Shown: positions 36,912-44,926 of the stretch, piece by piece
How the letters are laid out: each line of letters begins with the position of its first letter
How positions within the stretch are numbered: position 1 is the first letter of the stretch
Origin: Pirellulales bacterium
GTDB taxonomy: Bacteria; Planctomycetota; Planctomycetia; Pirellulales; JAEUIK01
Length of the DNA stretch: 64,000 bases
Direction of reading: 5' to 3'
Assembly (NCBI GenBank): GCA_019636335.1
Contig: JAHBXR010000006.1
Span: 62,001 to 126,000 of the forward strand
The notes under the pieces: model-generated
What the model was told of the DNA's origin: nothing
The model's input: the letters and a program-made list of their open reading frames with translations, nothing else
Databases searched by the model: none
Made by a program: the position numbers and the translations under genes

Positions 36912-38699
36912 ATGCACACCTATCGCACCCATACGTGCGGTCAACTCCGTGGGGCCGATGTCGGCTCGGTCGTTCGCCTCTCCGGCTGGGTCCACAAGAA
37001 GCGCGACCACGGCGGCATCATCTTCCTCGATCTGCGCGATCACTACGGTTTGACGCAGCTCGTGCTCACGCCCGAGAATCCCTACCACGGGCTGGCCGGC
37101 GATCTCTCGCGCGAGTCGGTCGTCACAGCGACGGGGCGCGTCGTCCAGCGTTCCGCCGAGACGGTGAACCCGGCGCTACCCACTGGCGAGGTCGAGATCT
37201 TCGTCGACGAGTTGAAGCTCGACAGCCCGGCCGCCCCCCTGCCCTTCCTGGTGGCCGAGGAGCAAGAAACGCCCGAGTCGACGCGGCTCACCTACCGCTA
37301 TCTCGACCTGCGCCGCTCGCGGATGCACGAGAAGATCCTGTTCCGCGCGCAGATCATCGCCAGCCTGCGCCGCCGCATGATCGACCTGGGCTTCACCGAG
37401 TTCCAAACGCCGATTCTCACCAGCAGCTCGCCCGAGGGAGCACGCGACTACCTGGTGCCCAGCCGCCTCCATCCCGGCAAGTTCTACGCCCTGCCACAGG
37501 CGCCGCAGCAGTTCAAGCAATTGTTGATGGTGTCGGGTTTCGATCGCTATTTTCAGATCGCCCCCTGCTTCCGCGACGAAGACGCCCGCGCCGATCGCTC
37601 GCCCGGCGAGTTCTATCAGCTCGATCTCGAGATGTCGTTCGTCGAGCAGGACGATGTCTTCGCCGCGGTCGAGACGGTGATGTACGGCGTCTTCACCGAG
37701 TTCAGCAACTTCAAGATCAACGAGCCCCCGTTCCAGCGGCTCACCTATCGCGACTCGATGCTGCGTTATGGCAACGACAAACCCGACTTGCGCTTCGGCC
37801 TCGAGATTCAAGACGTCTCCGAGATCTTCGGCCGCTCGAGCTTCCGCATCTTCCGCAGCGCCGTCGAACAAGGGAGCGTCGTGCGGATGATCGCCGTACA
37901 CGACGTGGGGGATCGCCCGCGCAGCTTCTTCGACGGGCTCGAACGCTTCATCAAGGAACTGGGAGGCCGCGGTCTGGCCTGGATGGTGGTGACCGAAGAA
38001 GGAGGCCGTGGCTCGATCGCCTCGGCCGTCTCGAAGGAAACGCTGGAAGAGTTGAAGACGGCCGCCGAGGCCAAGGTCGGCACCGCCCTGTTCTTCGTCG
38101 CCGATGCCGAGGCCACCGCTGCCAACCTGGCGGGCAAGCTGCGCACGGAGCTCGCCGATCAGCTCGACCTGCGCGAGAAGGACACGTTCCGCTTCTGCTG
38201 GATCGTCGACTATCCGATGTACGAGCTCGACGAGGAGACGGGCCAGCCACAATTCTCGCACAACCCGTTCTCGATGCCCCAGGGTGGGCTCGAAGCGCTC
38301 GAGACGAAGCCGCCGCTCGAGATCCTCGCCTATCAGTACGACCTGGTCTGCAACGGCGTCGAGCTGTCGAGCGGCGCCATCCGGAACCATCGCCCCGACA
38401 TCATGTACAAGGCCTTCGAGATCGCCGGCTACGACCACTCGGTGGTCGACAACAAGTTCCCGGCCATGATCAACGCCTTCAAGTACGGGGCGCCACCGCA
38501 CGGTGGCATCGCACCGGGCGTGGATCGCATGGTGATGTTGCTGGCCGGCGAGCCGAACATCCGCGAGGTCATCACGTTCCCCATGAGCCAGAACGGCCAG
38601 GATCTGATGATGGGTGCGCCGAGCGAAGTGACCCAGCCACAGCTCGACATCCTGGGCATCAAGCTGGTCAAGCCGATCCTGCCCAAGGCGAAAACGTAA
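36912..38699 (+). CDS. aspS: Aspartate--tRNA ligase
   Basis: 595 residues from ATG 36912, the length of bacterial AspRS; the frame from 36696 is an extension. N-terminal OB-fold anticodon domain (SVVRLSGWVHKKRDHGGIIF), class II motif 2 CFRDEDARADRSPGEFYQ near 219, the bacterial GAD insertion (PRSFFDGLERFIKELGG to the AEAKVGTALFFVADAEA part) and motif 3 GIAPGVDRMVMLLAG near 531. Charges tRNA-Asp in the cytoplasm; presence of Asn-specific companions cannot be judged here. The gap 36671-36911 shows nothing recognised. Confidence 0.97.
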   Translation: MHTYRTHTCGQLRGADVGSVVRLSGWVHKKRDHGGIIFLDLRDHYGLTQLVLTPENPYHGLAGDLSRESVVTATGRVVQRSAETVNPALPTGEVEIFVDELKLDSPAAPLPFLVAEEQETPESTRLTYRYLDLRRSRMHEKILFRAQIIASLRRRMIDLGFTEFQTPILTSSSPEGARDYLVPSRLHPGKFYALPQAPQQFKQLLMVSGFDRYFQIAPCFRDEDARADRSPGEFYQLDLEMSFVEQDDVFAAVETVMYGVFTEFSNFKINEPPFQRLTYRDSMLRYGNDKPDLRFGLEIQDVSEIFGRSSFRIFRSAVEQGSVVRMIAVHDVGDRPRSFFDGLERFIKELGGRGLAWMVVTEEGGRGSIASAVSKETLEELKTAAEAKVGTALFFVADAEATAANLAGKLRTELADQLDLREKDTFRFCWIVDYPMYELDEETGQPQFSHNPFSMPQGGLEALETKPPLEILAYQYDLVCNGVELSSGAIRNHRPDIMYKAFEIAGYDHSVVDNKFPAMINAFKYGAPPHGGIAPGVDRMVMLLAGEPNIREVITFPMSQNGQDLMMGAPSEVTQPQLDILGIKLVKPILPKAKT

Positions 38700-38772
38700 A
38701 TCACGAGCCGAAGTTACATTGCACGCGGCCCTGCGTGCTTGGCTTCGGCCGGGCAATCCGGCGACTTGCCTG

Positions 38773-40734
38773 CTAGAGTTGCTCGACGCCCGAGAGAACC
38801 TCGTCCCCCTCGTCGACAGGTTGGCCGAGATAGGGTGGGACATTGTTCGGGGCAACGGCCGGCTGGAACCGTTCGTACAGAGTCAACCGTTGCCGCACGT
38901 CGCGCGCCAGCGAGGTGTTGCCCGTCGCCACGGCCAGCGCGATGGACTTCTTCGCGGCGCCTACGGCGTCGCTATAGCGCCCCACCGAGGCGTACGCGGC
39001 CCCCATGACGTCGAGCAACACGGGATCCTCGACCTGTTCGATCGGGCCTAACTGGTCGATCCAAGCCACCGCCTCGGCGCCGTTGCGTTCGCTGGGTTCG
39101 GGCGAAGTGGCGAGTATCCAGGCGAGATTCGCCGTAGCCGCGTGTATGTGCGTCGCCGGCCAGATCGAAAGCGCCCAACGGTAGTGCTGCACGGCACGCG
39201 CCCGATCGCCGCGTTCCTGATAACGAAGGCCCAACGTGCTATGTACCTGCGCGTAGTTCCGATACGTCAACAAGTGCATCGCCTGGGTATCGATCGGACG
39301 ATTTGTATAAAAGCCCACCACCGCGGCCAGCGCCAGCCCGCTCCACTGCGTGCGGAACATGCCCGCGAAGCCCGCCTCCCGCGCCGATTGCACGATTCCC
39401 ACCACCCCCGCTGCCGCGAAGAGCAGCAGGTACGGCAGCATCGGCACGCGATAGCGGGCGAAGATGAAAAACAACGTCACCGACAGAGCCAGCGCCGCGA
39501 GCGAGCCGTAGAGGATCCACAACCGGCGCCAGTCGTGTCGCGACGCCCAAAGGCCCAGCACCGCCAAGGGGCACAAGACACCAAAGTGCAACAGCCGCGC
39601 TGACCACTTCAACAGTCGCGAGTGATCGGCGAAGGCATCGATCGATTCGGTATCCCCAATCGAGGCCGCGTTCCACAACAGCCCCCATTTCTTCCCTGTC
39701 AGCCGCAGCCAATCGCTGGGATGCGCGCTGATGTACCCCCACGAACGGCGCAGCCAGTACGACGAGATCTCGCTCGACGAGAGCGGGCCCCCTGCCGCTT
39801 CCTCGGCCAACTCGCGGGCGTCGATCGGTTCGAACTGCGGGTCTCCTCGCCCGGGCCGCAACGGCACATACTCGCCCGTCGCGTGCTCGTTGTTGCCGAT
39901 GAAGAAATTCTGACCGAGCCCCGAAGAGTTCACGACGAACTCGCCGCCGATCGCATAGTTGCGTATCGCCGCCGGCGCCAGGGCCACGCACAGCCCCGCG
40001 ACAAACACGCCGATCCATCTCGAGCGTCGTGCGCGAGACTCTCCTCCAAACGACGCCCAGAGCCACAGAGCGACTAGCGGAACCAACACCCGCGCGTTCT
40101 CACGATTCAAGATCAAGAGCCCCAGGGTCAGGCCAGCCGCCAGAGGCCACCACCACGCCGCGCGGGCCAGGTGAGCGCCGAGCAGCCCCACGAGCAGGGT
40201 CGTCAGCCACAGGTCCAATACCGGCTTCTGCACGAGTGCGTCGGAAAAAATCGCATCGGGCGAACAGGCCAGCAACAAGCCCGCCACAAAACCGGTTCTC
40301 AGATCGAAGAAGTTTCTTCCGGCCCAAACCAGCAAGCTGCACGACGTCGCCCCCAGCATCACCTGCCAGAGGCGCAGCAGCCACACGTCGTGGCCGACGA
40401 TCGTGAAGAACGAGCCCATGAAATAGGGATAGAGCGGCGCCTGCCAGAAGACCTCGTTACCGCCGCTCCAATCCCCCGCCATGATGCGGCGCGCCCAGGC
40501 GTCGTAGCTGCGCGCATCGCCAATCAGCACGCCCAAGAATGCCGAGTCGCGCAGCTCCCACAGATAGATGCCCCGCACGGCCAGCGCTAGGCAGAACACC
40601 GCCAATGCCCCCCGCCACGTGCTACCAAGCAACCACCAGTCGTTTGGCGAAACAGACTCGGCCGGCAGGGCGAGCGGCGCCGCGGAACCAGTTTTATTCG
40701 AAGATGGCACGCCGCAAGGCCCCAGCGATGGCAA
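38773..40734 (-). CDS. Membrane glycosyltransferase (GT39/PMT-2-like) with C-terminal repeat region
   Basis: 653 residues if started at TTG 40734 (GTG 40710 is another choice). About ten hydrophobic helices in the first ~480 residues, with the periplasmic loop RSYDAWARRIMAGDWSGGN and QAPLYPYFMGSF typical of lipid-linked-sugar transferases of the GT39/PMT-2 class. The C-terminal ~170 residues are soluble and contain TPR-like helices (YQERGDRARAVQHYRWALSI; VMGAAYASVGRYSDAVGAAK). Probably transfers a sugar from a polyprenyl donor in the periplasm. The sugar and acceptor are unknown. Convergent with aspS. Confidence 0.8.
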   Translation of the reverse strand: MPSLGPCGVPSSNKTGSAAPLALPAESVSPNDWWLLGSTWRGALAVFCLALAVRGIYLWELRDSAFLGVLIGDARSYDAWARRIMAGDWSGGNEVFWQAPLYPYFMGSFFTIVGHDVWLLRLWQVMLGATSCSLLVWAGRNFFDLRTGFVAGLLLACSPDAIFSDALVQKPVLDLWLTTLLVGLLGAHLARAAWWWPLAAGLTLGLLILNRENARVLVPLVALWLWASFGGESRARRSRWIGVFVAGLCVALAPAAIRNYAIGGEFVVNSSGLGQNFFIGNNEHATGEYVPLRPGRGDPQFEPIDARELAEEAAGGPLSSSEISSYWLRRSWGYISAHPSDWLRLTGKKWGLLWNAASIGDTESIDAFADHSRLLKWSARLLHFGVLCPLAVLGLWASRHDWRRLWILYGSLAALALSVTLFFIFARYRVPMLPYLLLFAAAGVVGIVQSAREAGFAGMFRTQWSGLALAAVVGFYTNRPIDTQAMHLLTYRNYAQVHSTLGLRYQERGDRARAVQHYRWALSIWPATHIHAATANLAWILATSPEPSERNGAEAVAWIDQLGPIEQVEDPVLLDVMGAAYASVGRYSDAVGAAKKSIALAVATGNTSLARDVRQRLTLYERFQPAVAPNNVPPYLGQPVDEGDEVLSGVEQL

Positions 40735-40794
40735 ACCTGGATCAGAAAGGTCCTCTCCACAATAACCGGCCCGGGGGCTACGACAAACGGCCTA

Positions 40795-42900
40795 TCAAGC
40801 CGCCTCATCGACGAGGGCCTTTCGCACGCCGTACGCCCGTTCGACCAGCCGCTCGATCCTGCGCTCGACCGCCATGCGCGCCCGCTCGTCGGCCGCCTGA
40901 ACCGCCCTTGCCGCGTCGAAGGGGAACTCGGCCAGTTGCGGCTGGACCTCATTCCAGCGAGCGGGGAGCGGAATCTTGTTCAAGAAATACTGGTCGAAGT
41001 GCATCGTGCGAATCGCCTTGTTGTAGACCACCGCATACACGTACCAGTTCACCAGTCGCGAATGGAGCAGCGCCAGCACGGCGCGCAGGTCGAGCCCCTC
41101 TTCTCGCGCGACGAGATTATTCACCGTATCGAGCGTCACCTGCCCCGCGCCATCGAAGGCCCCGATCAAGCGAATGTGAGGCCTGGGACGCATCACGTGC
41201 GCAATGATGTTCTGAAAAAGAAGCTTTTCTTGCCCAAAGGGGATGTCATCGAAAGCCGCCTGTTCAGGCAGATATCCGCTCACGCTCCGCGTGCGCCATC
41301 GCGCCAGATCGCGTCCCCCCAGCACGGGCACTCTCCCCTTCTCCTGCAACTGACGCTGCAGCGGCAGTCCGCGAAACGTGCGGCAAAGGTCACCCAGCGA
41401 AAGCTCGGACCGCTCGAGATGCGCCAATAGTCGGCGCTCGGCGGGACGTAGCGAGCAGAGGATCGCCCCCGCACGCCGCGAATCGCGGCGCGAGGCTCGA
41501 TGTACGTGGCAGAACTTTCCGCCCGTATACTCGCCGCCGCGGAACGTGCCGGCAGGCTGGTCGAGTGGCCGCCAGCCGAGCAGAACTTGCTCGAGCAAGA
41601 CCTCGGGCCACGCGCGGCTCACATCGAGACAATACTCGAGCCGTCCGTACAAACGCTCGCGCAAGCGGCGCCAGGCAAAGCTGTACGTCAGCGGCTTCGG
41701 CACGACCAGCCCCAAGTACCCCTGCGGCGCCGCGAGCTCCTCCGCCAGGCTGACGAATCCCACCACGCTATCCGAGTTATGTCGCATCTGCGGCCAGCGC
41801 CGGACCAGCGCTTTTCGGAGTCGCGCGTCTCGCACGGCGCCATAGGGCGGATTTCCGATGACGGCCTGAAAACCACGGGCGCCGGTCGACTGAGGCGAAG
41901 CGAACACCTCGCCGAACGCGGCACGCCAGTCGAGCATCGCGGTTTTCTCGAGGCCTGCGCAGGCTTCCTCCACCAGGGCATTCCCCTGCCGAATATGCTC
42001 CGCGAGCCAACTCGCTTTGAGTGTCGGCGCCGCGATCGCCAGCCAGATGCGAGCTCGCGCAAGCTCTGCCGCCAGCGGTTCGAGATCGACACCAAACAAA
42101 CAATGGTGAGCGATGAACCAACGCAGTAGCGTCCTTGTTTCTAGCTTCGACGCTGCTTGGGTAGCGATGCCACACGCAGCCAGATGCTCGACGAGATCCG
42201 CCCGAATTCTCCGCTCCCCTGCCCCTCCCAGCATGGCGGCGATTTCCGCCTGCAGAAACTCGAGCGTGCCGAGCAGAAAATCCCCGCCCCCGCACGCGGG
42301 ATCGACCACGCGAAATGTCGCCAGCACCGCAAGCGTGTCTCGCGAACGAGGCGCTGTAAGATCGGCGATGTTCATCGCGCCGGCACAGGCTTCCCAATGT
42401 TCGCGCCAGGCGTTGCCCACTGTCTCGCGCACCATGTAGTCGATCAGCGGCGCCGGTGTGAAATAGGACCCCGCCGCGCGGCGGTTCGTTCGATCGACGA
42501 TCAGGCGCGGAGACGATGTCCGGCCCGGCAGCTCGAAGCGCCGTTCCTGCAACTGCTGAAACAACTCGGCGAGGACGCGAGTCTCAGTGGGGGTGTGCCC
42601 CACGCCCGCGATGGCCGCACGCCATTGGTCGAGCGCGTCGCTACGTATCATTTCGTCGACCAGGCGCGGCCTGCCGTGGGAACAGGTGACACCCCCCGGC
42701 TCGTCGGCAAAAAAGGCAGGGCCATTGGCCCCGGTGAACTGAGCGAAGCCCACCCGTAGTAAAGTCCGCATCGAGGTCGACCAAAGCCAGCCCGCATCTA
42801 CGGACGGGCCGGCGCGCCGCCTGCCCTTCGCTCCCCCGACCTGCGATCTGGCGATCTCAGCCAGCGCAGTCTCGGCGGCAGGCAGCAGCTCGCCGAGCAT
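40795..42900 (-). CDS. Solitary Eco57I-like (type IIG-like) DNA methyltransferase
   Basis: 701 residues from ATG 42900; a GTG at 43065 gives a longer frame with an Arg-rich atypical start. Methylase motifs: SAM-binding VVDPACGGGDFLLGTLEF and catalytic VIGNPPYG, both intact, in an N6-adenine class fold; the C-terminal ~250 residues resemble a target-recognition region (CRTFRGLPLQRQL, VLGGRDLARW, NIIAHVMRPRPHIRLIG, and LNKIPLPARW at the end). No PD-(D/E)xK nuclease motif is evident N-terminally and no restriction gene is adjacent, so it may be modification-only or part of a phage-defence system with distant partners. Confidence 0.82.
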   Translation of the reverse strand: MLGELLPAAETALAEIARSQVGGAKGRRRAGPSVDAGWLWSTSMRTLLRVGFAQFTGANGPAFFADEPGGVTCSHGRPRLVDEMIRSDALDQWRAAIAGVGHTPTETRVLAELFQQLQERRFELPGRTSSPRLIVDRTNRRAAGSYFTPAPLIDYMVRETVGNAWREHWEACAGAMNIADLTAPRSRDTLAVLATFRVVDPACGGGDFLLGTLEFLQAEIAAMLGGAGERRIRADLVEHLAACGIATQAASKLETRTLLRWFIAHHCLFGVDLEPLAAELARARIWLAIAAPTLKASWLAEHIRQGNALVEEACAGLEKTAMLDWRAAFGEVFASPQSTGARGFQAVIGNPPYGAVRDARLRKALVRRWPQMRHNSDSVVGFVSLAEELAAPQGYLGLVVPKPLTYSFAWRRLRERLYGRLEYCLDVSRAWPEVLLEQVLLGWRPLDQPAGTFRGGEYTGGKFCHVHRASRRDSRRAGAILCSLRPAERRLLAHLERSELSLGDLCRTFRGLPLQRQLQEKGRVPVLGGRDLARWRTRSVSGYLPEQAAFDDIPFGQEKLLFQNIIAHVMRPRPHIRLIGAFDGAGQVTLDTVNNLVAREEGLDLRAVLALLHSRLVNWYVYAVVYNKAIRTMHFDQYFLNKIPLPARWNEVQPQLAEFPFDAARAVQAADERARMAVERRIERLVERAYGVRKALVDEAA

Positions 42901-43230
42901 GACGTGCGGGGCGCGATCGGTCCCCCGGCGTTTCGAGGTTCGAGTACGAACGGTCGCCAAGAAATCCCTTTCTGGCCGTGGGCCTGTCGTCGGCAGCCGG
43001 CACTTTCGCCCGCGAGCAGAATACCTGCCGACCAGCGCGAACCTCGCCAGGCCCGGCCGCGTCACTCATCTTGGTCGCAAGGGTACGGTCGGTGGTGATA
43101 TTCCCTCCCTCCCGGGTGGAAGATCGCCGATGCTTCCCCAAGGAGGCCATCCTACTGGGCGATCGGGCATTCGCCAACGAACGCGACGACGCCTTGTGCG
43201 TCCGGAACGCTCGTGGTCGCGAAATCGCGC

Positions 43231-43260
43231 TTGACCGCCAGACTAGAACCGCCATACGAT
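43231..43260 (+). promoter_or_regulatory. Sigma-70-like promoter of a putative small RNA
   Basis: TTGACC (43231-43236) and TACGAT (43255-43260) are 18 nt apart. A transcript from about 43267 would end at the terminator at 43502-43538, giving roughly 270 nt. Confidence 0.45.
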
Positions 43261-43279
43261 TCGACGTGTGTGAGTGCCG

Positions 43280-43372
43280 GTGCGAACGTGGCTCCGGCCG
43301 GACTACTTGCCGCGCGGGCCGTCAGACTGGACTGATCGGTGGCACGGCGTGGCTCCGGCAGAAAGGAGGTGA
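43280..43372 (+). CDS. Putative 30-aa leader peptide
   Basis: GTG 43280 opens a 30-codon frame (peptide begins MRTWLRPDYLPRGPSDWTDR and is Trp/Arg/Pro-rich). Its TGA stop lies inside the strong ribosome binding site of the following 10-codon frame, so the two could be coupled. It has no obvious ribosome binding site itself. Real translation is uncertain. Confidence 0.25.
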   Translation: MRTWLRPDYLPRGPSDWTDRWHGVAPAERR

Positions 43373-43375
43373 TCC
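43360..43375 (+). promoter_or_regulatory. Extended Shine-Dalgarno, AGAAAGGAGGTGATCC
   Basis: These 16 nt are complementary to the conserved 3' end of 16S rRNA (GGATCACCTCCTTTCT) over their whole length, far beyond an ordinary 5-6-nt Shine-Dalgarno. It precedes ATG 43378 by 2 nt. Such a site would bind ribosomes very tightly. Confidence 0.65.
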
Positions 43376-43377
43376 GC

Positions 43378-43410
43378 ATGTGTAGTGGTATCCAGAGGTG
43401 GCTCGCCTAG
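43378..43410 (+). CDS. Putative 10-aa peptide MCSGIQRWLA
   Basis: A 10-codon frame directly follows the extended anti-16S sequence and closes with TAG at 43408-43410. The spacing to the core GGAGG is about 9 nt, normal for initiation. It may be a regulatory short peptide or only the ribosome-binding part of a small RNA. Confidence 0.3.
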   Translation: MCSGIQRWLA

Positions 43411-43501
43411 CGGCAGCCGACGGGCTGCTATCTGGCCCGCGACGATTCGCTCGCCGCGACCGGGTCCGTCAAGGCAGCCAACCTTCCCGCATAGGGTAGA
43501 G

Positions 43502-43538
43502 ACCGGCCGTGGATAACTCCGCGGCCGGTTTCTTTTTT
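43502..43538 (+). terminator. Intrinsic terminator
   Basis: ACCGGCCG (43502-43509) and CGGCCGGT (43522-43529) pair perfectly around a 12-nt loop and are followed by TTCTTTTTT. A textbook plus-strand terminator with no conventional gene upstream, which points to a small transcript. Confidence 0.8.
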
Positions 43539-43633
43539 GGTCACATTCGTTCGCCTGCAATCATGCGCTTATTCCCGACGGCGCATGTAGAAAGCCGGGT
43601 TCCGCTTCCCAACCGGGAAGGGTGGTAACAGAC

Positions 43634-43700
43634 GGAACACTAATTCGCACTGGTCGGCACTGATGGTTGATTAGTGCGAATCAGTGCCGATTAGTGTTCC
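43634..43700. repeat. Nested palindromic element of CACTAAT/ATTAGTG units
   Basis: The outer arms GGAACACTAAT (43634-43644) and ATTAGTGTTCC (43690-43700) are perfect inverses; inside, TCGGCACTGAT and ATCAGTGCCGA are another perfect inverted pair, and ATTCGCACT/AGTGCGAAT a third. The arms can fold in alternative ways. It looks like a mobile or dispersed palindromic element, about 100 nt before a methyltransferase gene. Confidence 0.8.
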
Positions 43701-43796
43701 TTCCCTCGTCGCCCCGGATGCGGAACGCGTGGGAATGCTAACAGCGACTTACTTCAAATCGACATAGAATTTGCAGCCTCGGCCGAAAGTGGTAAG

Positions 43797-44825
43797 ATGA
43801 GCCCACCTACTGGAGGGCCACTCATCATGGCTGCCTCTCGGCTCGAATCTCTAGTCGCCGCACCCCCGACGTGCGAACCACACGCCGCGCCGGTTCGCTC
43901 CTCATCTACTCCACGGACGACGGTCGCCTGTTACGACTTCTGGGATCGCGTCTTTCGCTGCGCCGGCGTGCTCGACTACACCGAAGGATTCTACGACGGC
44001 GATCCAACCCGTCCGTACGAGCAAGCACAACTCGCGCAGCTCGACTACCTGCTCGACGCCGTCGGCTGCCAGGCGGGCTCGCGCATCCTCGATATCGGCT
44101 GCGGCAACGGTGAACTCGTCGCGCGTGCTTGCGCACGGGGCGCCTTTGCCACGGGAGTGACCATCTCCCCCCATCAGGTGCGACATTGCCGAAACCGCGG
44201 CCTCGACGTTCATCTGCTGAACTATCACGATCTCCCCGCCGCGTGGAACGGCTGCTTCGATGCCGTGGTGCTCAATGGCCCGATCGAGCACTTCGTTCAG
44301 GCCGAAGAGGCCGCCGCCGGGCGCGCCGACGCGATCTATCACGAACTATTCGGCATCTGTCACCGTGTGCTCGATCCTTCATCAACGAGCCGACGCGTGA
44401 TCAACACCACGATCCACTTCGACCGCTTCGCGAGCGATCCGACCGACGCCATGCGCAGCCCCTGGTCGTACCGCTGGTTCTCCGACAAGTTTCACTACTC
44501 CCTGCTGGTCCGCGGCTTCGGCGGCCACTATCCGCATCTCGGTCAGTTCGAGCGCTGCGCGCAGCCCTATTTTCAACTCGCCGCCGAACGCGACGCCACG
44601 TACGACTACCACCTCACGAGTGAAGAGTGGCTGCGCCACGGCATGCGATCGCTGTTCAGTCCCAGCCAATGGGGACGACTGCTGCCATTCGCCCTGCGGC
44701 ATCCGCTCCATTCGACGACGATGATGTTCCTGCTGCTGGTCTCGCAATCGTGGAACTGGCAATTCCGCGGAGAACGCCCGCCGATGAAGCATCTGTGGCA
44801 GACCTGGGCCTACCAGCCCACGTAA
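43797..44825 (+). CDS. Class I SAM-dependent methyltransferase, cyclopropane-synthase-like
   Basis: 342 residues from ATG 43797 (ATG 43827 is another choice). SAM-binding motif I SRILDIGCGNGELVARACAR lies near 96-115, followed by ATGVTISPHQVRHCRNRGLD and DAVVLNGPIEHFV. This pattern resembles the CFA-synthase/mycolic-acid methyltransferase branch. The C-terminal ~130 residues contain an aromatic-rich part and a hydrophobic stretch (HSTTMMFLLLVSQSWNWQF). The substrate is unknown; a lipid is possible. Confidence 0.78.
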   Translation: MSPPTGGPLIMAASRLESLVAAPPTCEPHAAPVRSSSTPRTTVACYDFWDRVFRCAGVLDYTEGFYDGDPTRPYEQAQLAQLDYLLDAVGCQAGSRILDIGCGNGELVARACARGAFATGVTISPHQVRHCRNRGLDVHLLNYHDLPAAWNGCFDAVVLNGPIEHFVQAEEAAAGRADAIYHELFGICHRVLDPSSTSRRVINTTIHFDRFASDPTDAMRSPWSYRWFSDKFHYSLLVRGFGGHYPHLGQFERCAQPYFQLAAERDATYDYHLTSEEWLRHGMRSLFSPSQWGRLLPFALRHPLHSTTMMFLLLVSQSWNWQFRGERPPMKHLWQTWAYQPT

Positions 44826-44926
44826 GACCTTGCGCCATAATACACTGTGGCAAAACCGTTTCTTGCGTGGCTGCGGAGCGGGCTTTATCATGTCGACAGG
44901 GTAGCAACGTGCGAGCACGGCCGAGC

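Larger units (their letters stand above)
43267..43538 (+). ncRNA. Putative ~270-nt small RNA with anti-anti-SD sequence
   Basis: Bounded by a sigma-70-like promoter and an intrinsic terminator, containing the extended Shine-Dalgarno at 43360-43375 and two tiny frames, and an internal hairpin GCAGCC/GGCTGC soon after. The presence of both ends in the right order supports a real transcript; function is inference. Confidence 0.35.
42901..43796. other. Gene-poor interval with putative small transcript and palindromes
   Basis: About 900 nt with no conventional gene. It contains a sigma-70-like promoter (43231-43260), two tiny coupled frames (43280-43372 and 43378-43410), an intrinsic terminator (43502-43538) and a nested palindrome (43634-43700), listed separately. 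The remaining frames across it show no protein family. Confidence 0.6.

Noticed and set aside
37176..38855. 559-residue frame opposite aspS
   Set aside because: Antisense shadow of a certain gene; no recognisable domain.
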